NCBI GenBank assembly: GCA_030694835.1
Contig: JAUYUF010000187.1
Coordinates: 1 to 14,338, forward strand
DNA length: 14,338 nt
Origin: Flavobacteriaceae bacterium
GTDB lineage: Bacteria > Bacteroidota > Bacteroidia > Flavobacteriales > Flavobacteriaceae
Direction: 5' to 3'
Positions 7,910 through 14,338 of this stretch are shown here, one piece after another (within the stretch, counting starts at the first letter, position 1; every line of letters starts with the position of its first letter). A program made the position numbers and the translations under genes. A model generated the notes under the pieces. It was not told where the DNA came from, searched no databases, and saw nothing but the letters and a program-made list of their open reading frames with translations.

Positions 7910-8686
7910 ATGAGTGTACGAGCAAAAAAACATCTAGGTCAACATTTTTTAAAAGATGAAACCATTGCGAGTCAAATTGCAGATTCATTGGTGGGTGATG
8001 GATATAAAACTGTTTTAGAAATTGGTTCTGGAATGGGTATTTTAACTAAATATCTACTTCAAAAAAGTTTTGAAACGCATGTGATAGAAATTGATAAAGA
8101 ATCGGTAGAATATCTTAAAGCTCATTATTTACATTTAGCTGATAGAATTATTGAAGCAGATTTTTTAAAAATAAATATTGCTGAATATTTTCCAAATCAG
8201 CAAATCGCTATTATTGGCAATTTTCCTTATAATATTTCTTCACAAATTGTATTTAAAACCTTAGCTAATCGTCATTTAATTCCTGAGTTTAGCGGGATGT
8301 TTCAAAAAGAAGTTGGGCAGCGTATTGCAGAAAAAGAAGGAAGTAAAACTTATGGTATTTTATCAGTTTTAACTCAAGCTTTTTACGATGTCACTTATCT
8401 TTTTACGGTTGATGGAAGTGTTTTTGATCCGCCACCAAAAGTGCAATCAGGCGTTATTCATCTGAAAAGAAAAGAAAACTACGAACTTCCTGTCAATGAA
8501 AAACTATTTTACAACGTTGTAAAAACAGCTTTCAATCAACGAAGAAAAACACTACGCAATAGTTTAAAATCTTTAAATTTATCAGATAAATTGCGAGAAG
8601 ATGCTATTTTTGCATTGCGTCCCGAACAATTAAGTGTAGCTCGATTCATTGAGCTTACTGCTAAAATCGAAAACGATACCGTTTAA
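7910..8686 (+). CDS. rsmA: 16S rRNA (A1518/A1519-N6,N6)-dimethyltransferase
   Basis: The 258-residue protein is RsmA/KsgA, which uses S-adenosylmethionine to dimethylate two neighbouring adenines near the 3' end of 16S rRNA late in 30S assembly. The N-terminal KKHLGQHFL (6-14), SAM-binding LEIGSGMG (36-43), acidic EID (60-62) and EADF (82-85), and catalytic NFPYNIS (104-110) are all present. The C-terminal helical part has FDPPPKVQS (172-180) and FNQRRKTLRNSL (208-219). The length fits the family. The frame stays open upstream to a TTG at 7868 that overlaps the end of the DUF4286 gene; the added 14 residues do not belong to the family, so ATG 7910 (MSVRAKKHLG) is the start. The gap to DUF4286 is 19 nt and to mgtE 50 nt. 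Confidence 0.97.
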   Translation: MSVRAKKHLGQHFLKDETIASQIADSLVGDGYKTVLEIGSGMGILTKYLLQKSFETHVIEIDKESVEYLKAHYLHLADRIIEADFLKINIAEYFPNQQIAIIGNFPYNISSQIVFKTLANRHLIPEFSGMFQKEVGQRIAEKEGSKTYGILSVLTQAFYDVTYLFTVDGSVFDPPPKVQSGVIHLKRKENYELPVNEKLFYNVVKTAFNQRRKTLRNSLKSLNLSDKLREDAIFALRPEQLSVARFIELTAKIENDTV

Positions 8687-8736
8687 ATTTATTGTTGTTC
8701 ATTCAACATTTTGTTAATCCTTTAAAAACTAGACTT

Positions 8737-10089
8737 ATGGCATTTCAATATAGTCAAGAATTAATTAACCAAGTTTCGCTTCTCATTCAACAGAATGACG
8801 AGCAAGGCGTTGTTGATTTATTAAAGGATTTACACTATGCTGATATTGCAGAAATCCTTGACGAACTTAACGCTTATGAAGCTACATATGTCTTTAACAG
8901 TTTAGATTCTGAAATTACTTCTGAAATTTTATTAGAAGTTGATGAAGATGTTCGTGAAAAAATTCTAAGCAGTTTATCAGCTAGAGAAATTGCAGATGAG
9001 TTAATAGAGCTCGATTCTGATGATGCCGCTGATATTATTTCTGAACTTTCTGATGCAAGAATGAAAGAGGTAATCTCTGAAATTGATGATGATGAGCATG
9101 CAAAAGACATCGTAGAGTTATTGCGCTATGATGAAGATTCTGCCGGAGGTTTAATGGCTAAGGAATTAGTAAAGGTTAACGAAAACTGGAATGTGCTTAC
9201 TTGTATCAAAGAAATGCGCACACAAGCGGAAGAAGTTTCGCGTGTTCATTCTATTTATGTAGTTGATGATCAAGACAAACTCATTGGTCGTTTGTCTTTA
9301 AAAGATTTATTGACCACTTCTGCACGCACTCCTATTAAAGATATTTATATTCCAAAAGTAGATTTTGTTAATGTTGATGAAGATGCTGAAGAAGTGGCAA
9401 AAATCATGCGTAAATACGACTTAGAAGCCATTCCTGTAGTTGATGAGTTAGGCAGATTAGTAGGTAGAATTACCATTGATGATATTGTTGACGTAATTAC
9501 TGAAGAAGCTGAAAAAGATTACCAATTAGCAGCAGGTATTTCTCAAGATGTTGAGGCAGATGATACCATTTGGGAACTGACTAAAGCTAGATTGCCGTGG
9601 TTAATCTTAGCCCTTTTTGGTGGATTTATAAGTGTTTCGATTTTAGGCGGTTTTCAGGAAGCGCTTGAAAATCATAAAGAATTATTCTTTTTCACTCCAC
9701 TCATTGCAGCGATGGCAGGAAATGTTGGTGTGCAATCATCAGCTATTATTGTTCAAGGTTTAGCTAATGATAGTTTAAGAGGTTCGTTATGGAAACGACT
9801 TTTAAAAGAAATTTCATTGAGTCTATTCAATGGATTGGTTTTAGCTTCCATTTTAATGTCTGCCGGAATGTATTTTTTAGGATTTGACTTCAAATTTGGG
9901 TTTACAATTGCCATTTCATTGATTTCTGTAATTATTATTGCCTCCATAGTTGGCACTTTTATTCCTATTATTTTAGATAAAAAAGGAATTGACCCAGCAC
10001 TGGCTACCGGTCCGTTTATCACTACCAGCAATGATATTTTCGGTATCTTAATTTATTTCTGGATTGCTAAAATGATGTTAGGTTTTTAA
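8737..10089 (+). CDS. mgtE: Magnesium channel/transporter MgtE
   Basis: The 450-residue inner-membrane protein has the full MgtE plan. There is an acidic N-terminal helical-repeat domain (1-~135). Two CBS domains follow (~137-265, with HSIYVVDDQDKLIGRLSLKD and IPVVDELGRLVGRITIDDI). A five-helix pore domain comes last (~283-450). The pore carries AGNVGVQSS (327-335) and DPALATGPFITTSNDIFG (419-436); the Asp at 433 corresponds to the Mg2+-selectivity Asp of the Thermus protein. Known family members open when cytosolic Mg2+ is low, because Mg2+ bound between the N and CBS domains closes the pore; the many Asp/Glu at 60-135 suit this. The start is ATG 8737. An upstream in-frame TTG at 8692 adds 15 residues unlike the family. 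No Mg2+-sensing riboswitch is visible; the gene probably rides on the DUF4286-rsmA transcript. Confidence 0.97.
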   Translation: MAFQYSQELINQVSLLIQQNDEQGVVDLLKDLHYADIAEILDELNAYEATYVFNSLDSEITSEILLEVDEDVREKILSSLSAREIADELIELDSDDAADIISELSDARMKEVISEIDDDEHAKDIVELLRYDEDSAGGLMAKELVKVNENWNVLTCIKEMRTQAEEVSRVHSIYVVDDQDKLIGRLSLKDLLTTSARTPIKDIYIPKVDFVNVDEDAEEVAKIMRKYDLEAIPVVDELGRLVGRITIDDIVDVITEEAEKDYQLAAGISQDVEADDTIWELTKARLPWLILALFGGFISVSILGGFQEALENHKELFFFTPLIAAMAGNVGVQSSAIIVQGLANDSLRGSLWKRLLKEISLSLFNGLVLASILMSAGMYFLGFDFKFGFTIAISLISVIIIASIVGTFIPIILDKKGIDPALATGPFITTSNDIFGILIYFWIAKMMLGF

Positions 10090-10229
10090 CCAAATTTCAT
10101 TTTTTTTATTTCCCAAAAAACATCTTTCTGTTTTAGAACTATGGTGCACTTTTTTCTTATAAATAATTTATTTACAACTTTTTATCAAATAAATTCACGT
10201 TCAAAAAGTAATTCATAACGCTTGTAAAA

Positions 10230-10237
10230 TACTTTTG
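10230..10237 (+). promoter_or_regulatory. -7 element for the frameshifted lipoprotein gene
   Basis: TACTTTTG is a perfect TAnnTTTG match. No good -33 TTG is seen at the usual distance. Transcription would begin near 10244, leaving about 95 nt of leader before the ATG at 10338. The box overlaps the TTG (10235) that opens the long reading frame and precedes its next ATG (10241), so neither is likely to be a real start. Confidence 0.55.
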
Positions 10238-10303
10238 CATATGTCGTTTTTTTTGTTTTGTTTAGCTATCGGAATTCCAAAAATTGCAACTAATTCTTTA
10301 ACC

Positions 10304-10320
10304 GTTGGGGAAACCCCAAC
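10304..10320 (+). promoter_or_regulatory. GC-rich hairpin in the lipoprotein gene leader
   Basis: GTTGGGG (10304-10310), loop AAA, CCCCAAC (10314-10320) make a perfect 7-bp stem, striking in such AT-rich DNA. It ends 17 nt before the ATG. No T tract follows on either strand, so it does not look like a terminator. It could control ribosome access or mRNA stability. I cannot assign it to a known riboswitch class. Confidence 0.5.
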
Positions 10321-10337
10321 ACAAAAAATTAAAAATT

Positions 10338-10882
10338 ATGAAAAGATTATTATTAGCTTTAATTGTAGTATTATTGGTGGGTTAGCTTTTATAGCCTGCT
10401 CACAAGACGAAGATGTAATGGCATTTGACGAAAATACCATTGCGAAAAGATTAAAATTTGTAGATGTGACCGCAAGAATCAACTCAAAACAAAGTTCAAC
10501 TAACAAATTGAGTGTAGATATTATAATAGTTAGTTGGGATTGGGGTAGAGAAAGTAGAGATTGTAAAAGTGGTTTTGGTATTTGTAATGTAGATTGGTTT
10601 CCTGCAACCAATAGAACTACTTTTCCAAACAGTAATAATTCAAATGATTTCTCAACTTTATTAGAATTTGATAGTTATAAAAATAAATATTATTTAGATA
10701 TTTTACTTGCAGAGGCAGTTCCAGAGGATATTCCATTAGATGCCATATCAATTAAAATAGATTATGACATTGAATCGAATTATCAATATAAAACAACTGA
10801 TAAATTAACTCTACATCAAGGCAGTTACCCTTTCAACTTATCATTAGGAGTATTTGGGGGTTATAGAATTTATTTAGATTGA
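10338..10882 (+). CDS. Small exported lipoprotein with an apparent frameshift in the signal peptide (possible pseudogene)
   Basis: From ATG 10338 the frame reads a perfect signal-peptide start (MKRLLLALIVVLLVG) and then hits TAG at 10383. The -1 frame takes over at the same point with LAFIACSQDEDV, a lipobox-like end (Cys codon 10397-10399), and stays open to TGA at 10882. One extra base, such as a fourth G in GGG at 10379-10381, would restore a lipoprotein of about 181 residues. The mature part is hydrophilic, with two Cys in WGRESRDCKSGFGIC and a strand-rich C-terminal half. I recognise no characterised domain. The unshifted frame does extend upstream to 10235, but that region holds the promoter box and a hairpin, and codes no plausible leader. 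It could be a sequencing or assembly error, a phase-variable gene or a fresh pseudogene; the intact 160-codon remainder argues against old decay. Confidence 0.7.
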
Positions 10883-10888
10883 TATTTA

Positions 10889-10921
10889 ATTTATGGGCAA
10901 GAATAAAACTTGCCCATAAAT
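10889..10921 (+). terminator. Strong hairpin between lipoprotein and thioredoxin-like genes, probable transcript end
   Basis: A perfect 13-bp stem (ATTTATGGGCAAG, 10889-10901; CTTGCCCATAAAT, 10909-10921) encloses a 7-nt loop, 6 nt after the lipoprotein stop codon. No T tract follows on either strand, so it is not a textbook intrinsic terminator, but its position suggests a 3' end or a stability element that sets the two genes apart. Confidence 0.55.
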
Positions 10922-10955
10922 AACATCTTAGAAGCAACTATTTTAAATACTTATT

Positions 10956-11543
10956 ATGCTCAATTTCTACTCTGTTTTTAAAAATTTAATCAATATTTTC
11001 GTTCTCTTAACCGTTTTTAATTCGTTTGGACAAACTAAAGAATATAATCTTGTTAAAAGTCAATTCTATGACATTTATACCGTAGATAAAGATGATGTAA
11101 TTTGTTTAGCAAAAAACACAACTAAAGCTAAAACATTAATCTACACATTTGGTATTTGGTGTAAACCTTGTATTAAATCATTACCGTATGCAATAAAACT
11201 AGCTGAAGATTACAATTTAGATTTATATGTGTTATTACTTGAAAAAGAAAATGATAAAAGAGTAATCCAAGCTATTGACTATCTTAAAAAGATAAAAGAA
11301 AATATTAATTATTTAGTTCTGAAAGACTCTAAATATGGCGTAAAACTCCATAATAAAAATAAGCAATTTCTAACTGAAATTACTCCAATAGATTTTGAAA
11401 ATATTGATGATTTTTCTAAATTTATTATCATTGATAAAACCGGTAAAGTCTTGATGGTTACTAATTGGAAGGATAAAGATAAGTCAAGAGATACTCAAAA
11501 AATGATTCAAAACAGAATCTTGCCTATTCTAAGTAACAACTGA
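10956..11543 (+). CDS. Exported thioredoxin-like protein
   Basis: The 195-residue protein has a hydrophobic N-terminus with likely cleavage near residue 25 (..NSFG before QTKEY), so it acts outside the cytosol, probably in the periplasm. A thioredoxin fold is marked by LIYTFGIWCKPCIKSLPYA (61-79), with the redox pair C69-x-x-C72 after a Trp, and a later KFIIIDKTGKVLM strand pair of the TlpA/redoxin type. It has no second domain and is short for a TlpA-like oxidoreductase. The likely job is reduction or isomerisation of disulfides in exported proteins; the partner is unknown. The only neighbour on this strand is the frameshifted lipoprotein, whose mature part carries two Cys, but a hairpin separates them and co-expression is not shown. 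The stop codon lies 10 nt from that of the converging methyltransferase gene. No good promoter was found upstream. Confidence 0.85.
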   Translation: MLNFYSVFKNLINIFVLLTVFNSFGQTKEYNLVKSQFYDIYTVDKDDVICLAKNTTKAKTLIYTFGIWCKPCIKSLPYAIKLAEDYNLDLYVLLLEKENDKRVIQAIDYLKKIKENINYLVLKDSKYGVKLHNKNKQFLTEITPIDFENIDDFSKFIIIDKTGKVLMVTNWKDKDKSRDTQKMIQNRILPILSNN

Positions 11544-11553
11544 TAATAAATTT

Positions 11554-12087
11554 TTAACCCAACTTCATCTTCTTAAACAAATCCCATAACACCACCCCAA
11601 CAGAAACTGAGATATTTAAGGAGTGTTTAGTGCCAAATTGCGGTATTTCAATAGTGGCATCACACAAATTAACCGCAGTTTGCTGAACGCCTTTAACCTC
11701 ATTTCCAAAAATAATAGCAATTTTTTCATTTTTTAAAACTTTGAAACCCTGCAACATCACGCTGTTTTCAGTCTGCTCAATCGCAACCACTTTAATTTTT
11801 GAATCTTTTAATCTTTTAATTAAACTAACCACATCTTCTGCATATTCCCAAGCTACTGATTCGGTACTTCCCAAAGCTGTTTTATGAATTTCTTTATTGG
11901 GCGGAGTGGCGGTAATGCCACAGAGGTAAATTTTTTCAATCAAAAAAGCATCGCTGGTTCTAAACACAGAACCTACATTGTTTAAACTTCTGATATTGTC
12001 TAAAATAACAATTAACGGAATTTTAGTTTCCTGTTTAAATTCCTCAACTGATAATCGATTGAGTTCGCTATTTTTTAATTTTCTCAT
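11554..12087 (-). CDS. TrmH/SpoU-family RNA 2'-O-methyltransferase
   Basis: The 177-residue protein is a SPOUT (trefoil-knot) methyltransferase. Motif 1 is NIRSLNNVGSVFRTSDA (31-47, with the conserved Asn and Arg), motif 2 is IIFGNEVKGV (125-134), and motif 3 is IEIPQFGTKHSLNISVSVGV (146-165). These form the SAM-binding knot and the catalytic Arg/Ser set of the SpoU group, which methylates ribose 2'-OH in tRNA or rRNA. It is short and lacks the N-terminal RNA-binding domain of TrmB/RlmB-type members, so it resembles TrmH or TrmL in size. The target nucleotide cannot be decided from sequence, hence no symbol. Start ATG 12087 is the only good one. It converges on the thioredoxin-like gene and is divergent from mutS. 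No convincing promoter was found. Confidence 0.93.
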   Translation of the reverse strand: MRKLKNSELNRLSVEEFKQETKIPLIVILDNIRSLNNVGSVFRTSDAFLIEKIYLCGITATPPNKEIHKTALGSTESVAWEYAEDVVSLIKRLKDSKIKVVAIEQTENSVMLQGFKVLKNEKIAIIFGNEVKGVQQTAVNLCDATIEIPQFGTKHSLNISVSVGVVLWDLFKKMKLG

Positions 12088-12092
12088 TTTTT

Positions 12093-12134
12093 AATTTTGG
12101 GTATAAAGTATTGGGTATCAAGTATTTGGTATTA
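12093..12134. repeat. Three degenerate 14-bp tandem repeats
   Basis: Units at 12093-12106, 12107-12120 and 12121-12134 resemble AGTATTGGGTATCA. Units 2 and 3 differ at two positions; unit 1 matches unit 2 at 11 of 14. They lie in the gap between the methyltransferase and mutS, just before the methyltransferase start codon. A related word, AGTATTGAG, occurs twice behind serS (7380, 7421). No function is evident. Confidence 0.5.
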
Positions 12135-12221
12135 AAAATGGTTAATCATTGAACTTTTGGCTATTGGCTTTTCGCTATTTCCTGTAAAAATTTTAATCTT
12201 TCTATTTTTCAATATTAAATG

Positions 12222-12229
12222 TAACTTCG
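12222..12229 (+). promoter_or_regulatory. -7 element of the mutS promoter
   Basis: TAACTTCG matches TAnnTTTG at 7 of 8 positions and ends 25 nt before the TTG start. It sits in the same local context (AAATGTAA..T..GC) as the ribF box. No TTG -33 element is seen at the expected distance. Confidence 0.45.
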
Positions 12230-12254
12230 CAAAACTAACGCAAATATTTAAGAT

Positions 12255-14338
12255 TTGACTGCAAAATCAGAGAAAGTAACGCCCTTAATGCAACAGTATA
12301 ACAGCATCAAAGCCAAGTATCCTGATGCTTTATTGCTATTTAGAGTGGGCGATTTTTACGAAACTTTTGGCGAAGATGCCAAAAAAGCAGCGCAAATTTT
12401 AGGAATCGTTTTGACCAAACGCGGAGCCGGAAGCGATTCTGAAACGGCTTTGGCGGGTTTTCCGCATCATTCGGTCAATACGTATTTGCCTAAATTGGTA
12501 AAAGCCGGACTTAGAGTGGCCATTTGTGATCAGTTAGAAGATCCTAAAATGACCAAAACCATTGTTAAAAGAGGCGTTACAGAGCTCATTACTCCCGGAG
12601 TTTCGCTAAATGATGAAGTGCTTAATTCAAAAACAAATAACTTTTTAGCTGCAATTAACTTTGGAAAAAAGCACGTCGGGATTTCTTTTGTTGATGTTTC
12701 TACTGGTGAGTTTTTAACTGCTCAGGGAAATCTGGCTTATATCGATAAATTGTTGCAAAATTTTAGTCCGAGTGAAGTGTTGATTCAAAAACAACATAAA
12801 CTCGAATTTCAACAATCATTTTCTAAGCGTTTTAATAATTTTTATTTGGATGATTGGGCTTTTCAGTATGATTATGCTTTTGAAACATTGACCAAACATT
12901 TTAAAATTAACTCTTTAAAAGGATTCGGAATTGAAGATTTAGAAGATGGAATTACCGCTTGTGGGGCTATTTTTTACTATTTATCGGAAACACAACACCA
13001 TCAATTACCGCATATTGTAAACATCAATCGGATTGTTGAAGATGAATTTTTGTGGATGGATAGGTTTACCATTCGCAATTTAGAATTGTTAAATTCTAAT
13101 TCGATCAATGGGATTTCATTGCTTAACATCATCGATCAAACCATTTCGCCCATGGGCGGAAGATTGTTAAAACGATGGATGAGTTTTCCGCTAAAAAACA
13201 TCGATAAAATCAAATCGCGACAAGAAATTGTAAAATATTTGGTGGATGATAAAACCTCCCATCAATTAGTTACAGAACAAATTAAACAAATCAGCGATTT
13301 AGAACGCTTGGTTTCAAAAGTTGCCACTTTAAAGATCTCACCCAAAGAAATCATTTACCTAAAAAATTCATTAGACGCCATCATTCCAATTAAAAAATGG
13401 GCTTTAGAAAGTAAAAATGAAACCGTTCAGAAAATTGGACAACATTTACATGATTGTCAAGAACTTAGAGCTAAAATTGCTTATACGTTAACAGAAAATG
13501 CACCGGTAAATATCAACAAAGGAAATGCTATTGCAGAAGGTATTTCTGCCGAATTAGACGATTTGCGAAATATTGCCACCAAAGGAAAAGATTATTTAGA
13601 CGGCATTGTAAAACGCGAAAGTGAGAGAGCCAACATTCCGTCGTTAAAAATTTCTTTTAACAATGTTTTTGGATATTATATAGAAGTGCGCAATCTGCAT
13701 AAAGATAAAGTTCCGACTGATTGGATTCGCAAACAAACTTTGGTAAATGCTGAACGCTATATTACGGAAGAATTAAAAGAATATGAAGCTAAAATTTTAG
13801 GTGCAGAAGAAAAAATTCAGCAATTGGAATTGGAATTATTCAATGACTTGGTACAAGAAATAATGCCTTTTATTCATCCAATTCAGCAAAATGCGCAGCT
13901 CATCGCGCAGCTAGATTGCTTCGCTTCTTTTGCGCAAACAGCCATTGCTAATAATTATGTTCGTCCAACTGTTGATGAAAGTTTGGATATTGAAATCATC
14001 AATGGACGACATCCTGTTATCGAAAAACAACTTCCAATTGATTCGCCTTACATCGCCAATGATTTGGTGTTGAATCCGCATCAGCAACAAATTATTATGA
14101 TTACCGGTCCTAATATGAGTGGTAAATCAGCTATTTTAAGGCAAACCGCACTGATAACTTTGTTAGCTCAGATTGGAAGTTATGTGCCAGCTCAACAAGC
14201 AAAAATAGGAATGGTTGACAAAATATTTGTACGTGTTGGTGCTAGTGACAATATCTCAATGGGCGAATCTACATTTATGGTAGAAATGAATGAAACGGCC
14301 AGTATTTTGAATAATTTAAGTCAGAGAAGTTTAATTTT
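12255..14338 (+). CDS. mutS: DNA mismatch repair protein MutS, partial (runs off right edge)
   Basis: The 694 residues visible are the N-terminal four-fifths of MutS, the ATPase that recognises mismatches and recruits MutL. Present are the mismatch-reading FYE at 34-36 (RVGDFYETFGEDA), the connector, the lever and clamp region with FGYYIEVRN, and the ATPase Walker A GPNMSGKS (618-625) followed by DNISMGESTFMVEMNETA. The window ends just before Walker B. The start is TTG at 12255. A stop codon (TAA, 12249-12251) closes the frame just upstream, and the next ATG (12288) would drop 11 residues, including the KVTPL stretch before the first helix, which I recall as conserved in Bacteroidota. A -7 box 25 nt upstream agrees. 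It is divergent from the methyltransferase gene. Frame is intact throughout. Confidence 0.97.
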   Translation, partial: MTAKSEKVTPLMQQYNSIKAKYPDALLLFRVGDFYETFGEDAKKAAQILGIVLTKRGAGSDSETALAGFPHHSVNTYLPKLVKAGLRVAICDQLEDPKMTKTIVKRGVTELITPGVSLNDEVLNSKTNNFLAAINFGKKHVGISFVDVSTGEFLTAQGNLAYIDKLLQNFSPSEVLIQKQHKLEFQQSFSKRFNNFYLDDWAFQYDYAFETLTKHFKINSLKGFGIEDLEDGITACGAIFYYLSETQHHQLPHIVNINRIVEDEFLWMDRFTIRNLELLNSNSINGISLLNIIDQTISPMGGRLLKRWMSFPLKNIDKIKSRQEIVKYLVDDKTSHQLVTEQIKQISDLERLVSKVATLKISPKEIIYLKNSLDAIIPIKKWALESKNETVQKIGQHLHDCQELRAKIAYTLTENAPVNINKGNAIAEGISAELDDLRNIATKGKDYLDGIVKRESERANIPSLKISFNNVFGYYIEVRNLHKDKVPTDWIRKQTLVNAERYITEELKEYEAKILGAEEKIQQLELELFNDLVQEIMPFIHPIQQNAQLIAQLDCFASFAQTAIANNYVRPTVDESLDIEIINGRHPVIEKQLPIDSPYIANDLVLNPHQQQIIMITGPNMSGKSAILRQTALITLLAQIGSYVPAQQAKIGMVDKIFVRVGASDNISMGESTFMVEMNETASILNNLSQRSLI

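Noticed and set aside
8874..9110. 78-codon minus-strand frame
   Set aside because: The Ser-rich product is the antisense of the acidic MgtE N-terminal domain.
9753..10031. 92-codon minus-strand frame
   Set aside because: It is antisense to the MgtE membrane domain.
10090..10229. Terminator after mgtE
   Set aside because: Only a weak A/T stem (AAAACA/TGTTTT near 10115-10135) is present. It is not strong enough to call, and nothing else was seen in the gap.
10235..10337. Upstream extension of the lipoprotein reading frame
   Set aside because: Its TTG start lies inside the -7 box, its ATG (10241) precedes the expected transcript start, and the coded sequence is not a plausible signal peptide.
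10374..10386. Programmed -1 frameshift in the lipoprotein gene
   Set aside because: The bases around TTG GTG GGT TAG do not form a classical X-XXY-YYZ slippery heptamer and no pseudoknot was apparent, so a mutation, phase switch or sequence error is more likely.
10336..10611. 91-codon minus-strand frame
   Set aside because: It is antisense to the lipoprotein gene and has no recognisable features.

Overview
The window is AT-rich DNA from a Bacteroidota genome, most likely a Flavobacteriaceae member close to Flavobacterium. This rests on four things: a type B type IX secretion (T9SS) cargo protein beside a PorP/SprF-like partner; a SusC-style TonB receptor with an N-terminal carboxypeptidase-regulatory-like domain; TAnnTTTG-type promoter elements; and start codons without Shine-Dalgarno sequences. 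Most genes are recognisable housekeeping or cell-envelope genes. I found no CRISPR array, phage, insertion sequence, tRNA, rRNA or defence locus, and no convincing new multi-gene system.

Left part (1-5013, all minus strand). Read in the direction of transcription, a secreted M43-type zinc metalloprotease with a T9SS type B sorting domain is followed 17 nt later by a PorP/SprF-family outer-membrane protein. A clean intrinsic terminator closes this pair. Next comes the start of a TonB-dependent receptor that runs off the left edge. It has its own promoter and an upstream inverted repeat that could be an operator.

Middle part (5014-10089, plus strand). A divergent promoter region leads into ribF (FAD synthesis) and serS (seryl-tRNA synthetase). 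Behind serS lies a REPIN-like pair of inverted repeats of a type common in flavobacterial intergenic DNA. Then come a DUF4286 gene, rsmA/ksgA (16S rRNA dimethyltransferase) and mgtE (Mg2+ channel), closely spaced and probably co-transcribed. Open-frame starts upstream of DUF4286, rsmA and mgtE look false, so I give corrected starts.

Right part (10090-14338). A small exported lipoprotein gene carries an apparent one-base frameshift inside its signal peptide. It is preceded by an unusually long leader with a GC-rich hairpin. It is followed by a strong 13-bp hairpin and an exported thioredoxin-like protein (WCKPC). A TrmH/SpoU RNA methyltransferase gene converges on the latter. Finally mutS, starting at TTG, runs off the right edge just after the Walker A region.

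Four genes (TonB receptor, metalloprotease, ribF, mutS) have a -7 box ending 25-28 nt before the start codon. The lipoprotein, with 100 nt, is the clear exception. The frameshifted lipoprotein and its leader are the most interesting part of the window.
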